Below, in pieces: positions 42,750 through 51,715 of a stretch of DNA of 64,000 nucleotides. A program made the position numbers and the translations under genes. How positions within the stretch are numbered: the stretch's first letter is position 1; each line of letters begins with the position of its first letter. This DNA is from Marinococcus luteus_A. Lineage in GTDB: Bacteria > Bacillota > Bacilli > Bacillales > Marinococcaceae. The DNA is taken from positions 62,001-126,000 of the forward strand of contig NZ_JAXRUV010000002.1 of the NCBI RefSeq assembly GCF_034497705.1, given 5' to 3'. The notes under the pieces are model-generated. The model did no database searches, was not told the DNA's origin, and saw only the letters and a program-made list of their open reading frames with translations.

Positions 42750-42887
42750 ATGGGAAAACCAACATTTACCCCTAACAACCGGAAGCGTAAAAAAGTACAC
42801 GGTTTCCGTGCGAGAATGGGAACAAAGAACGGTCGTCAGGTTTTGAAAAATCGTCGTCGTAAAGGTAGAAAAGTATTATCTGCATAA
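42750..42887 (+). CDS. rpmH: ribosomal protein bL34
   Basis: A 45-residue, very basic ribosomal protein (GKPTFTPNNRKRKKVHGFRA, ending RRKGRKVLSA). AAGGAGGTG lies upstream of the ATG. It is the first plus-strand gene right of oriC, as in nearly all Bacillota. Confidence 0.97.
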   Translation: MGKPTFTPNNRKRKKVHGFRARMGTKNGRQVLKNRRRKGRKVLSA

Positions 42888-42888
42888 G

Positions 42889-42916
42889 AAGACCACGGAT
42901 TTTATCCAGTGGTCTT
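42889..42916 (+). terminator. terminator after rpmH
   Basis: Arms AAGACCAC and GTGGTCTT followed by TTTTTTT. It may let rpmH exceed rnpA in amount. Confidence 0.85.
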
Positions 42917-42987
42917 TTTTTCTGTCTTCAGCCGGAAAGAAAAATAAAAATGCCGGCGGTTATTATAGGAAAAGGGGGAACCGGGTG

Positions 42988-43350
42988 ATGAAAAAGCACA
43001 ATCGTTTAAAAAAGAATCACGAATTCAGCTATATTTTTGCGCACGGAACTTCCTTTGCTAACCGGCAATTTGTGCTTTATACCTTAAAAAAAGAGGAACA
43101 GGTTCATTACCGGGCAGGACTTACAGTCAGCAAGCGGATGGGAAACGCCGTAATGCGCAACCGGATCAAGCGCTATCTGCGTGAAGCTGTATCGGAGCTT
43201 GAACCCCGGATCCCCGGAGGCTATGACCTGGTAGTGATAGCCAGGAAACCGGTAGCGGATATGGATTACCATGAAACGAAAAAAAGTCTGACCCATGTAT
43301 TTAAAAAAGCCGGTTTGTTAAACTCAGGTAAAGCAAAGCCCACCAAGTAG
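42988..43350 (+). CDS. rnpA: ribonuclease P protein component
   Basis: A 120-residue basic protein that helps RNase P RNA mature tRNA 5-prime ends. The family motif MRNRIKRYLREA is present, after GLTVSKRMGNAV. ATG 42988 has AGGGGG nine bases upstream; an overlapping GTG at 42985 is also possible. In other Bacillota rnpA is followed by yidC1/spoIIIJ; here the next gene is jag. Confidence 0.95.
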   Translation: MKKHNRLKKNHEFSYIFAHGTSFANRQFVLYTLKKEEQVHYRAGLTVSKRMGNAVMRNRIKRYLREAVSELEPRIPGGYDLVVIARKPVADMDYHETKKSLTHVFKKAGLLNSGKAKPTK

Positions 43351-43482
43351 ACAAAAAGCTGTTTTCGCTTCTGACTGATAAGCGTCTGGGAGCGAAAAAT
43401 ACTTTTAAAATAGAGGGATTTCTGCCGGTGCTGAAGAAATTGTTTACAGAAACCGTGCGTAAATAAACTCAAAATCACTTTA

Positions 43483-43498
43483 CACATACATGTATGTG
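43483..43498. repeat. 16-bp perfect palindrome upstream of jag
   Basis: CACATACATGTATGTG lies about 80 bases before the jag start, in the gap where yidC1 would be. It could be an operator; no T-run follows. Confidence 0.4.
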
Positions 43499-43576
43499 CA
43501 GCATATGCCTATAGATGCCCATAATAAACGAAAAGCGGGTACTGAGAACGTAAGGAATGAGGAGGGCGGGGTAACG

Positions 43577-44212
43577 GTGAACCAATCGATGAAGGTTTCG
43601 GGGAAAACAGTAGAAGAAGCTTTAGATACAGCTGTGCGGGAGTGGGAAACGACAATAGACCGTATCGAGTACCAGGTGCTTGAAGAACCAAGAAAAGGAT
43701 TTCTCGGTATTGGAGCGAAGCAGGCTTCCATAGAAGTATTCCTTCGGGTCGACCCTGTGGAGGAAGCGGCTGCATACTTAAAAGATCTGGTTCAGGCTAT
43801 GAACGTAGAAGCAGAAGTGGAAGTACAGATCCTAAGAAAGCATACTGCGATGGAGATCAAAGGCTCTTCTCTCGGCCTTCTGATTGGAAAACGCGGAAAG
43901 ACCCTCGATGCGCTCCAGCATCTTACGAATACAGCCGCCAATAAGTATGCTGACGCCAAACAGCATATAGTACTTGATGCTGAAAATTACCGTGGGAAAC
44001 GAAAAGAATCGCTGCAGCGGTTTGCAGAGCGGATGGCCGGAAAAGCTCTCCGGGAAGCCAAAACAATTAAACTTGAGCCTATGGATGCAGCGGAACGAAA
44101 AATTATTCATCAGACCCTGCATCAGCATAAAAATATTGAAACAACGTCTTCAGGAAAAGAACCGAGGCGTCACGTAGTAATTACGCCCGGTGTAAAAGAA
44201 AAGTTAAAATGA
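43577..44212 (+). CDS. jag: RNA-binding protein Jag (KhpB)
   Basis: A 211-residue protein with an N-terminal Jag-N domain (KVSGKTVEEALDTAVREWET, then RKGFLGIGAKQA), a KH domain with the GKRGKTLDALQ loop, and an R3H domain near the end. With KhpA it binds mRNA and affects cell shape. GTG 43577 has AGGAGG upstream and aligns with the family start; earlier in-frame ATGs give an extra tail. It normally follows yidC1, which is missing here. Confidence 0.92.
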   Translation: MNQSMKVSGKTVEEALDTAVREWETTIDRIEYQVLEEPRKGFLGIGAKQASIEVFLRVDPVEEAAAYLKDLVQAMNVEAEVEVQILRKHTAMEIKGSSLGLLIGKRGKTLDALQHLTNTAANKYADAKQHIVLDAENYRGKRKESLQRFAERMAGKALREAKTIKLEPMDAAERKIIHQTLHQHKNIETTSSGKEPRRHVVITPGVKEKLK

Positions 44213-44221
44213 GACAAATTG

Positions 44222-44241
44222 CCGCCTGGACTGCCGGGCGG
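44222..44241 (+). terminator. terminator after jag
   Basis: Arms CCGCCTGG and CCGGGCGG around ACTG, followed by TTTTTT. Confidence 0.85.
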
Positions 44242-44273
44242 TTTTTTAAAAGAAACAGGCAGATGTACACAGG

Positions 44274-44291
44274 TTATCCACATGTGGATAA
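44274..44291. promoter_or_regulatory. perfect inverted pair of DnaA boxes upstream of mnmE
   Basis: TTATCCACATGTGGATAA is an 18-base palindrome made of two perfect DnaA boxes back to back. It lies between the jag terminator and the mnmE start, about 140 bases before the start codon. Confidence 0.75.
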
Positions 44292-44430
44292 AAACCTTTT
44301 TCGAACTGCGTTCATATGATATTCTATTTAGTTAGAAGCATATAAGGAAACTGACGAAAGCGATGCCGAAAAAGGTGTCGTCCTTTTCGTGTGTCTAATA
44401 GATGAAGAAAAACCCAGGGAGGGTTGATGA

Positions 44431-45807
44431 ATGGAAACAGATACAATTGCCGCGATTTCGACTCCGAGCGGGGAAGGGGCTATTGCGATTGTCCGCCTGA
44501 GCGGAGACGAAGCGCTAAATATTGCGGATCATGTGTATAAAGGCAAAAAATCTCTTCATGACGTGGAAACCCATACGATCCATTACGGGCATATTATCGA
44601 CCCAGCGGACGGCTCCGTGATTGAAGAATCCATGATCTCTGTCCTCAGGGCTCCAAAAACATTTACAAGAGAAGATATCGTGGAAATTAACTGTCACGGA
44701 GGACTGGTTTCGGTCAATCGTGTCCTTGATAATGTATTAAGCCAGGGAGCACGGCTCGCGGAGCCTGGAGAGTTCACGAAACGGGCATTTTTAAATGGGC
44801 GTATTGATCTTACACAGGCGGAAGGTGTCATGGACCTGATCAGAGCTAAAACCGACCGGGCCATGCAGAGTGCCTTAAAGCAGGTTGAAGGAAGGCTTTC
44901 CGAACGCATCCGCAAGCTTCGCCAGAAGCTTCTTGAAACAGTAGCCAATGTGGAAGTGAATATTGACTACCCTGAATTTGATGCTGATGTTGTGACGACA
45001 AATGTTTTGAAAGAAAATGTTTCGTTTGTCGGCGAAGAGATCGATCAGCTTCTCGTAACGGCCCGGCAGGGAAAAATTATGCGTGAAGGACTTGGCACAG
45101 CGATTATCGGCCGGCCGAACGTGGGAAAATCCTCCCTGATGAATAATTTGGTACATGAAAACAAAGCAATTGTCACGGAAGTGCCCGGCACCACAAGAGA
45201 CGTGCTCGAGGAGTATGTAAACGTCCGGGGGGTGCCCCTTCGTTTAATTGACACCGCCGGTATACGTGAAACTGAAGATATTGTGGAAAAGATCGGCGTA
45301 GAACGCTCTCGCCAGGTGCTGCAGGAAGCGGAACTGATTCTTCTTGTCATCAATAGTGCAGAGCCGCTGTCCGATGAAGACCGAGCATTATTTCAGGCAG
45401 TTCAAGGCATGAATGTTATTGTTATAATGAATAAAACGGATCTCCCCAAGCAGGTGGATGAGGAAGAACTCCGGGAGTATACATCCGGCCGGCCGATTAT
45501 TGCCGCTTCTTTTCTGAATGATGAAGGCATCGATAGTCTTGAAGAAGCAATTGCCCACCTCTTTTTTGATGAAGGGGTGGAGGCAGCGGACATGAATTAT
45601 TTGTCCAATGCCCGCCATATTGGGTTGTTAAATCAGGCAAAACGTTCGGTGAATGACGCTTTGGAAGCCGTGGAAATGGGAGTGCCAGTAGACATGGTAC
45701 AAATTGATATTACCCGGGCCTGGGAACAGCTCGGAGAAATTGTCGGGGAAAACGTGCACGACGGATTAATTGATCAGCTGTTTGCCCAGTTTTGTCTCGG
45801 AAAATAG
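44431..45807 (+). CDS. mnmE: tRNA modification GTPase MnmE
   Basis: A 458-residue potassium-activated GTPase that modifies the wobble uridine of several tRNAs together with MnmG. The N-terminal domain binds a folate-type one-carbon donor. The GTPase has G1 (IGRPNVGKSSLMN), G3 (DTAGI) and NKTD (MNKTDLP). The C-terminus ends in the catalytic CLGK motif (FAQFCLGK). AGGGAGGG lies upstream of the ATG. Confidence 0.97.
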   Translation: METDTIAAISTPSGEGAIAIVRLSGDEALNIADHVYKGKKSLHDVETHTIHYGHIIDPADGSVIEESMISVLRAPKTFTREDIVEINCHGGLVSVNRVLDNVLSQGARLAEPGEFTKRAFLNGRIDLTQAEGVMDLIRAKTDRAMQSALKQVEGRLSERIRKLRQKLLETVANVEVNIDYPEFDADVVTTNVLKENVSFVGEEIDQLLVTARQGKIMREGLGTAIIGRPNVGKSSLMNNLVHENKAIVTEVPGTTRDVLEEYVNVRGVPLRLIDTAGIRETEDIVEKIGVERSRQVLQEAELILLVINSAEPLSDEDRALFQAVQGMNVIVIMNKTDLPKQVDEEELREYTSGRPIIAASFLNDEGIDSLEEAIAHLFFDEGVEAADMNYLSNARHIGLLNQAKRSVNDALEAVEMGVPVDMVQIDITRAWEQLGEIVGENVHDGLIDQLFAQFCLGK

Positions 45808-45853
45808 ATACATCCGCTGCAGGCGGAGGGTAATACTAGAAGGAGGAACCGTA

Positions 45854-47734
45854 ATGAGTTACAACGGAGGAAATTATGACACGATTGTCATCGGCGCCGG
45901 ACATGCGGGCGTAGAAGCAGGGCTTGCTTCTGCGCGCATGGGAGCTAATACATTGATGCTGACGCTGAACCTGGACGCTGTAGCGTTTATGCCGTGCAAC
46001 CCGTCCGTAGGAGGGCCGGCAAAAGGCATCGTTGTCCGCGAAATTGATGCGCTCGGCGGAGAAATGGCTAAAAATATTGATAAAACCCATATCCAGATGC
46101 GGATGCTTAATACAGGAAAGGGACCGGCAGTTCAGGCGCTCCGTGCGCAGGCTGATAAATTTCTTTATCAGCAGGAAATGAAGCGGACCCTTGAGAACAC
46201 AGACAATTTAACGATTCGCCAGGGACTGGTTGAGGAGTTGATCGTTGAAGATAACGTATGTAAAGGCGTAGTCACTAATACTGGCGCGAGCTATTACGCT
46301 TCCTCGGTCGTAGTGACAACGGGCACTTATCTGCGCGGCAAGATTATTCTTGGAGAACTTGCGTACGAAAGTGGTCCCAATAACATGCAGCCCTCCATCA
46401 ATTTATCGGACAGCATTAAAGCGCTCGGGCTCGATATGGTACGGTTTAAAACCGGCACGCCTCCCCGGGTGAACAGTAATTCCATCGATTACAGCAAAAC
46501 AGAGATCCAGCCCGGCGACGAGCAGCCGCGTGCCTTTTCCTACGAAACGGTGGAATTCATTACTGATCAGCTGCCGTGCTGGCTCACCTATACCGGCGCA
46601 GAAACGCATGAGCTGATTACAAACAATCTGCAGCGCTCTCCGATGTACTCCGGTATGATCGAAGGAACTGGTCCGAGGTACTGCCCTTCAATTGAAGACA
46701 AAATTGTCCGTTTTAACGACAAGCCGAAGCACCAGATTTTCCTCGAACCCGAAGGCAGAAATACAGATGAAGTTTACGTGCAGGGGCTCTCAACCAGTCT
46801 TCCGGAGGACATTCAGTTCGGCATACTCAAAACGATCCCGGGACTTGAAAACGTAAAAATGATGCGCCCGGGATATGCGATCGAATATGATGCAATTGTT
46901 CCGACGCAGCTATGGCCGACCCTTGAAACAAAAACCGTGGAAGGTCTCTTTACTGCCGGTCAGATTAACGGTACTTCGGGTTACGAAGAAGCTGCTGGGC
47001 AGGGAATTATGGCCGGAATCAACGCAGCCTGCAAAGCACAGGGCAAGGAAGGCGTCATCCTTGACCGTTCGGATGCGTATATTGGGGTTTTGATTGATGA
47101 TCTGGTCACTAAGGGCACCAACGAACCATATCGCCTGTTAACGTCGAGAGCCGAATACCGCCTGCTTCTCCGTCATGACAATGCCGATCTGCGTCTAACC
47201 GATATCGGTCATGAGATCGGATTAGTTCCGGAGGCCCGCTACGAACGATTTGTGCATAAAAAAGAATCGATCGAGGCTGAGAAAAAACGATTGGAGAGCT
47301 TTACTCTGAAGCCGCATGAAGAAATTAATGATATGCTCATTTCCCGCGGTTCAACAGCGATGAAGGAAGCAGCTTCGGCGGCCCATCTGATGAAGCGGCC
47401 GGAAATCGGTTATGCTGATGTTGCTCCATTTGCAGACGCGCCTTCGTCTATTGCGCCAGATGTAGCCGAGCAGGTGGAAATTCAGGTGAAATACGAAGGA
47501 TATATTTCCAAACAGCTTGAACAGGTCGAGCGGATGAAAAAAATGGAAGAGAAAAAAATTCCAGAAAGCATCGATTACCACTCCATCTCGGGTATTGCGA
47601 TTGAAGCGAGACAAAAGCTTTCAGAAGTACGTCCGCTTTCTGTCGGACAGGCATCCCGTGTATCCGGAGTGAATCCGTCCGATATATCTATACTGCTTGT
47701 GTATATTGAACAGGGCCGTATGGCAACGACGTAA
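45854..47734 (+). CDS. mnmG: tRNA modification enzyme MnmG (GidA)
   Basis: A 626-residue FAD protein, partner of MnmE. The FAD site is TIVIGAGHAGVEAGLASARM. Family signatures include NPSVGGPAKGIVVREIDALG and the C-terminal ASRVSGVNPSDISILLVYIE. ATG 45854 has AGGAGG upstream, 46 bases after mnmE. The two genes form one operon. Confidence 0.97.
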   Translation: MSYNGGNYDTIVIGAGHAGVEAGLASARMGANTLMLTLNLDAVAFMPCNPSVGGPAKGIVVREIDALGGEMAKNIDKTHIQMRMLNTGKGPAVQALRAQADKFLYQQEMKRTLENTDNLTIRQGLVEELIVEDNVCKGVVTNTGASYYASSVVVTTGTYLRGKIILGELAYESGPNNMQPSINLSDSIKALGLDMVRFKTGTPPRVNSNSIDYSKTEIQPGDEQPRAFSYETVEFITDQLPCWLTYTGAETHELITNNLQRSPMYSGMIEGTGPRYCPSIEDKIVRFNDKPKHQIFLEPEGRNTDEVYVQGLSTSLPEDIQFGILKTIPGLENVKMMRPGYAIEYDAIVPTQLWPTLETKTVEGLFTAGQINGTSGYEEAAGQGIMAGINAACKAQGKEGVILDRSDAYIGVLIDDLVTKGTNEPYRLLTSRAEYRLLLRHDNADLRLTDIGHEIGLVPEARYERFVHKKESIEAEKKRLESFTLKPHEEINDMLISRGSTAMKEAASAAHLMKRPEIGYADVAPFADAPSSIAPDVAEQVEIQVKYEGYISKQLEQVERMKKMEEKKIPESIDYHSISGIAIEARQKLSEVRPLSVGQASRVSGVNPSDISILLVYIEQGRMATT

Positions 47735-47746
47735 CAGTACGTGATC

Positions 47747-47775
47747 AAGCCCCTGCTTACTGAAAGCAGGGGCTT
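47747..47775 (+). terminator. terminator after mnmG
   Basis: Arms AAGCCCCTGCTT and AAGCAGGGGCTT around ACTGA, followed by TTTTT. Confidence 0.9.
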
Positions 47776-47862
47776 TTTTTAAGACAACTCCGTTTTGCTG
47801 GGGGGTAAGCACCAGGAGGGTGAGTGTTGTCGTATTATCCAGTGAAGGGCAGGAAAGAAAGA

Positions 47863-48576
47863 ATGAGTAAAGAAACGTTTCCGGAATGGCTTGAAGCCAT
47901 ACATATTTCTTTGGACGATAAACAGAAAAAGCAGTTTGAGCAGTATTATCAGCTGCTCGTGGAATGGAATGAGCGCATGAATCTGACAGGCATTACTGAA
48001 GAAGGGGAGGTATATGAAAAACATTTTTATGATTCTCTTACCGGGGCTTCCCTTTCGGCCTTTAAGGCAGAAGGCACTCTGATCGATGTCGGTTCAGGAG
48101 CCGGCTTCCCAAGTCTGCCTCTCAAGATCTGCTTTCCGGAGCTTCAGGTTACGATTGTCGACTCTTTAAAAAAACGCATCGGTTTTTTAGAGGAAATCGT
48201 CAGTGAGCTTGGGCTTGAAGGAGTGACCCTTATCCATGACCGGGCCGAGCAGCTGGCGCGTCAAACGGCGTACCGGGATCAGTTTGACGCAGCGAGTGCC
48301 CGTGCTGTGGCTAAGCTTCCAGTACTGCTCGAGCTCTGCCTGCCGTTTGTAAAGCCAGGAGGTGTTTTCATTGCGTGGAAGGGAGCCAGCGGGGAAGAGG
48401 AACTGCATGAGGCAGACAACGCGCTGGTAAAATTAGAAGCAGAAGTATTGGCCCCGAAGAAAATGAAACTCCCGGAAGAACAGAGCGAACGAGTGCTATT
48501 AACATTCGAAAAAAAGAAAAAGACCCCAAAAGCGTATCCAAGAAAACCAGGGACCCCGGCAAAAAATCCTTTATAA
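47863..48576 (+). CDS. rsmG: 16S rRNA (guanine 7-N) methyltransferase RsmG
   Basis: A 237-residue S-adenosylmethionine-dependent enzyme that methylates a guanine near position 527 of 16S rRNA. The SAM site is LIDVGSGAGFPSLPLKI. The N-terminus holds VEWNERMNLTGITE, typical of GidB. ATG 47863 follows AGGAAAG; starts further upstream are less likely. The C-terminal tail is rich in lysine. Confidence 0.95.
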   Translation: MSKETFPEWLEAIHISLDDKQKKQFEQYYQLLVEWNERMNLTGITEEGEVYEKHFYDSLTGASLSAFKAEGTLIDVGSGAGFPSLPLKICFPELQVTIVDSLKKRIGFLEEIVSELGLEGVTLIHDRAEQLARQTAYRDQFDAASARAVAKLPVLLELCLPFVKPGGVFIAWKGASGEEELHEADNALVKLEAEVLAPKKMKLPEEQSERVLLTFEKKKKTPKAYPRKPGTPAKNPL

Positions 48577-48591
48577 TCACCTACGGCTCAT

Positions 48592-48619
48592 TCGACAACC
48601 CTTAGAAACGTGATAGAAT
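48592..48619 (+). promoter_or_regulatory. predicted noc promoter
   Basis: TCGACA (48592-48597), 16 bases, TAGAAT (48614-48619), just after rsmG. Confidence 0.55.
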
Positions 48620-48693
48620 GAAAAGAGCAAATGTACGAAATCCACTAGTGAAACATCATAGGCCGCAGTTTTTAAGTGAGGTGATATACGGGT

Positions 48694-49536
48694 ATGAAAC
48701 AGTCGATTCAAAAATGGTTCGGTCTGGGGGACAACCAGGCTGAAAAAAGCGGCATTAATGAACACGAAGTTAAAATGATTCCCATCCATCAAATCATGGC
48801 AAATCCTTTTCAGCCACGGACCATCTTTTCAGATGAAAAGCTTTCGGAGTTAGCTCAATCGCTGCAGACGCACGGCCTTCTGCAGCCAATAACGGTCAGA
48901 AAGCAGTCCGGAGGCTATGAAATTATTGCTGGTGAAAGGCGTTGGCGCGCTTCGCAGAAGCTTGGATGGAAAGAGATCCCGGCGCTGGTGAAAGAATTTA
49001 ATGATACCCAGACGGCTTCAATTGCGCTCATTGAAAACCTTCAGCGAGAAGCATTAACAGCGCTTGAAGAGGCAGCTGCATACGCCAGGCTGCTTGAAAT
49101 GAATCAGCTCACGCAGGCAAGTCTGGCGCAGCGGCTGGGAAAAAGTCAGTCGACCATCGCTAACAAGCTTCGCCTGCTACATCTTTCTGAATACGTTCAG
49201 GAGAAGCTGTCAGAAAAAGAAATTACCGAACGGCATGCTAGAGCGCTTCTGAAGCTTCCGGAGGCGGAGCGCCAGGATCGTATCGTTGATGAGGCCATTG
49301 AAAAGGACTGGAACGTGAAACAGACGGAAGATAAAATTGCTGCTATGCTTGATCCAAAGCCGAAAAAGACAAAGCAGCCGAAAAAGCACGTCTCCAGGGA
49401 TACCCGTATTGCCTTAAATACGATCCGGGAGTCGATAGACATGGTGACGAAAAGCGGTATGACAATTGATACTAATGAAGAAGACTATGATGGTTATTAT
49501 CAGGTGACCATTCGAATACCAAAATCGAAGCAGTAA
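48694..49536 (+). CDS. noc: nucleoid occlusion protein Noc
   Basis: A 280-residue ParB-like CTPase that keeps the division ring off the chromosome. An amphipathic N-terminal helix (MKQSIQKWFGLG) can bind the membrane. The CTP site has GERRWRA. The helix-turn-helix (TQASLAQRLGKSQSTIANKL) reads its binding site. It resembles ParB 1.6 kb away; the RWR in place of RFR and the N-terminal helix mark it as Noc. Two matching binding sites lie in this window (30156-30169 and 49880-49893). Confidence 0.94.
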   Translation: MKQSIQKWFGLGDNQAEKSGINEHEVKMIPIHQIMANPFQPRTIFSDEKLSELAQSLQTHGLLQPITVRKQSGGYEIIAGERRWRASQKLGWKEIPALVKEFNDTQTASIALIENLQREALTALEEAAAYARLLEMNQLTQASLAQRLGKSQSTIANKLRLLHLSEYVQEKLSEKEITERHARALLKLPEAERQDRIVDEAIEKDWNVKQTEDKIAAMLDPKPKKTKQPKKHVSRDTRIALNTIRESIDMVTKSGMTIDTNEEDYDGYYQVTIRIPKSKQ

Positions 49537-49576
49537 ATAAGAAGAACAGCATGGAACTGGGAAAGTAGGTGTATCG

Positions 49577-50350
49577 ATGGCAAAAACTGTTGCTATCGCC
49601 AACCAGAAAGGCGGCGTTGGGAAAACAACAACAGCAGTAAACATTAGTGCCTGTCTGGCACATGTAGGACAGCGGGTGCTTCTCGTGGACATTGACCCGC
49701 AGGGTAACGCCACCAGCGGGGCCGGCATTGAAAAAGGGGACGTTGAAAAATGCGTGTATAACGTTCTCGTTGAGGACACGGATATTCGTGATATTGTCCG
49801 GGGCACAGCCTTGGAACAACTGGACGTAGTACCTGCCACCATACAGCTTTCCGGGGCAGAAATTGAGCTGGTCTCCACTATTTCCCGGGAAATAAGGCTG
49901 AAAAATGCATTGGAGGATGTGGCTGCGCAGTACGACTACATAATAATCGATTGCCCTCCCTCCCTTGGACTTTTAACGATCAACGCGCTTTCCGCTTCGG
50001 ACTCGATTTTAATCCCTGTGCAGTGTGAGTACTATGCCCTGGAAGGATTGAGCCAGCTGCTCAATACGGTCCGGCTTGTGCAAAAGCACTTAAACCATGA
50101 CCTGGAAATCGAAGGGGTCCTGCTTACGATGCTCGACGCAAGGACCAATCTTGGATTTCAGGTTATAGAAGAAGTGAAAAAATATTTTCAAGAAAAAGTA
50201 TTCGAAACGATTATTCCCCGGAATATACGTCTTGGGGAAGCTCCAAGCCACGGTCTTCCAATTATTATGTATGACGCAAAGTCTAAGGGTGCCGAGGTCT
50301 ATTTAGAATTAGCAAAGGAAGTGGTTGCTGGTGGCCAAAGGTCTAGGTAG
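49577..50350 (+). CDS. soj: chromosome partitioning ATPase ParA (Soj)
   Basis: A 257-residue deviant Walker ATPase that works with ParB in origin segregation and controls DnaA. Walker A is NQKGGVGKTTTAVNI; the second box is YIIIDCPPSLG. The stop overlaps parB by 20 bases, showing translational coupling. A Noc site lies within the coding region. Confidence 0.96.
   Translation: MAKTVAIANQKGGVGKTTTAVNISACLAHVGQRVLLVDIDPQGNATSGAGIEKGDVEKCVYNVLVEDTDIRDIVRGTALEQLDVVPATIQLSGAEIELVSTISREIRLKNALEDVAAQYDYIIIDCPPSLGLLTINALSASDSILIPVQCEYYALEGLSQLLNTVRLVQKHLNHDLEIEGVLLTMLDARTNLGFQVIEEVKKYFQEKVFETIIPRNIRLGEAPSHGLPIIMYDAKSKGAEVYLELAKEVVAGGQRSR
49880..49893. promoter_or_regulatory. Noc-binding site inside parA
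   Basis: ATTTCCCGGGAAAT, a perfect match to the known site, within the parA coding sequence. Confidence 0.75.
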
Positions 50351-51179
50351 AGGATTGAACGCTTTTTTTCCGGAAGAAACAGGCGGCAACGAAGATCAAA
50401 TCACTGCCGTACCAGTACAGGAATTACGGCCGAACCCTTATCAGCCCAGAAAACGATTTGAAGAAGAGGCGATTGAAGAGCTGAAGCAATCTGTGGCGGA
50501 GTTTGGTGTCCTGCAACCCATTCTCGTCCGCAAAAGTATTAAAGGGTACGATATTGTTACGGGAGAGCGGCGGTTCCGTGCTGCCTCAGCGGCAGGCCTA
50601 AAAGAAATTCCGGCGATCGTAAAGGATTTAAGCGATGAGCGGATGATGGAAGTCGCGTTAATTGAAAATCTGCAGCGGGAAGACCTGAATCCATTAGAAG
50701 AAGCCCATGCGTATCAGCGTCTGGTGGAATCACTCGACATTACTCAGGATGAACTGTCCAAGCGGCTCGGAAAGAGCAGACCGCACATTGCCAATTATAT
50801 CCGGCTTCTGCAGCTGCCGGCAGAAGTGCAAAAGCTCGTTGAGACCAAGGAGATTTCCATGGGGCACGCCAGAACGCTTCTTGGATTGAAAAAGAAAGAG
50901 CTGGCGGTGAAGGTAAGCGAACAGATTGTTAAACAGGCACTCAATGTCAGGCAGACGGAAGCACTTGTTCAGCAGATGAACGAGGGTGTTCCACGTGAAA
51001 CAAAGCAAAAACAGCCGGCCTCTCCTTTCCTTGAACAAAAAGCTGAGGAACTCCAATCATATTTTGGTACCTCCGTTTCTATACAGCAGGGAAAAAATAA
51101 AGGAAAGATTGAAATCGAATTCTTTTCGGATGAGGACCTGGATCGGATTCTTCAGCTTCTGAGTGAAGAAAAAGAATAA
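50331..51179 (+). CDS. spo0J: chromosome partitioning protein ParB (Spo0J)
   Basis: A 282-residue CTPase that loads at parS and slides along DNA to recruit SMC. It begins AKGLGRGLNAFF, the ParA-contact motif. The box LRPNPYQPRKRFEEEAIEEL, the CTP motif GERRFRAA and the HTH (KRLGKSRPHIANYIRL) follow. GTG 50331 aligns with the B. subtilis start. It carries its own parS. Confidence 0.96.
   Translation: MAKGLGRGLNAFFPEETGGNEDQITAVPVQELRPNPYQPRKRFEEEAIEELKQSVAEFGVLQPILVRKSIKGYDIVTGERRFRAASAAGLKEIPAIVKDLSDERMMEVALIENLQREDLNPLEEAHAYQRLVESLDITQDELSKRLGKSRPHIANYIRLLQLPAEVQKLVETKEISMGHARTLLGLKKKELAVKVSEQIVKQALNVRQTEALVQQMNEGVPRETKQKQPASPFLEQKAEELQSYFGTSVSIQQGKNKGKIEIEFFSDEDLDRILQLLSEEKE
50987..51002. 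promoter_or_regulatory. parS centromere site
   Basis: TGTTCCACGTGAAACA, a perfect match to TGTTNCACGTGAAACA, inside parB as in B. subtilis. Confidence 0.93.
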
Positions 51180-51180
51180 A

Positions 51181-51216
51181 GCAAAGGCTCCCGGTTCATG
51201 AACCGGGAGCCTTTGC
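51181..51216. terminator. bidirectional terminator after parB
   Basis: A perfect palindrome with 16-base arms beginning GCAAAGGCTCCCGGTT around CATG. It is followed by TAATTTTTG on the plus strand and lies between two converging genes. Confidence 0.85.
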
Positions 51217-51256
51217 TAATTTTTGTGAATTTAAAGATAGAGGCCGGTGAACAATA

Positions 51257-51715
51257 TCAGGCATAGGAGGAAACGCGCTCAAGCACCACCATTGGGTGCC
51301 CATCGGAAAGACTGAATGTGCGGGAAATGACAAATCCGAATGAATGGTAAAGGTCGATTGCCGGCTGGTTCTTTTCACTGGTGTAGGCGTAAATTAAAGT
51401 GTCGAGATGGTGATTTAATAAATATTTCAGCAGATAAGAGGCAAAGCCCCGCCGGAAGAAATCCGGGTGGACGACGAGTCGTGTAATTTGCAGTTTTTTC
51501 TCCTGGTACTCATAAGCAATAAAAGCGCGGAGCTCACCCTCCACAAAGTAGCCAACAAAGGTTTCCTTCGATGAACGGATAGATTCTACGGTTTCATTTA
51601 GAGCAGGAATATCAAAATTGTCTATAAGCATAGCTTCTGTATAGTAGGCTTGCTGCTGCACAGCAAGAATACTTTTAGCAGTATCGTATTTATGATTGGG
51701 TAACAGGACGATCAT
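51257..51715 (-). CDS. GNAT acetyltransferase
   Basis: A 152-residue acetyltransferase. The acetyl-CoA loop is seen in LVVHPDFFRRGFASYLL, after a beta-strand (ITRLVVH). The C-terminal YHSFGFVISRTF is also typical. The substrate is unknown. ATG 51715 has AAGGAGA upstream. It is one of only two minus-strand genes right of oriC. Confidence 0.83.
   Translation of the reverse strand: MIVLLPNHKYDTAKSILAVQQQAYYTEAMLIDNFDIPALNETVESIRSSKETFVGYFVEGELRAFIAYEYQEKKLQITRLVVHPDFFRRGFASYLLKYLLNHHLDTLIYAYTSEKNQPAIDLYHSFGFVISRTFSLSDGHPMVVLERVSSYA

Noticed and set aside
43353..43466. Open stretch of 37 codons after rnpA that could be a yidC remnant
   Set aside because: It is short, basic and lacks a start codon or any recognisable YidC helix.
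44314..44326. LexA-like repeat CGAAC-TGC-GTTC before mnmE
   Set aside because: The spacer is three bases, but the Bacillus LexA box needs four.
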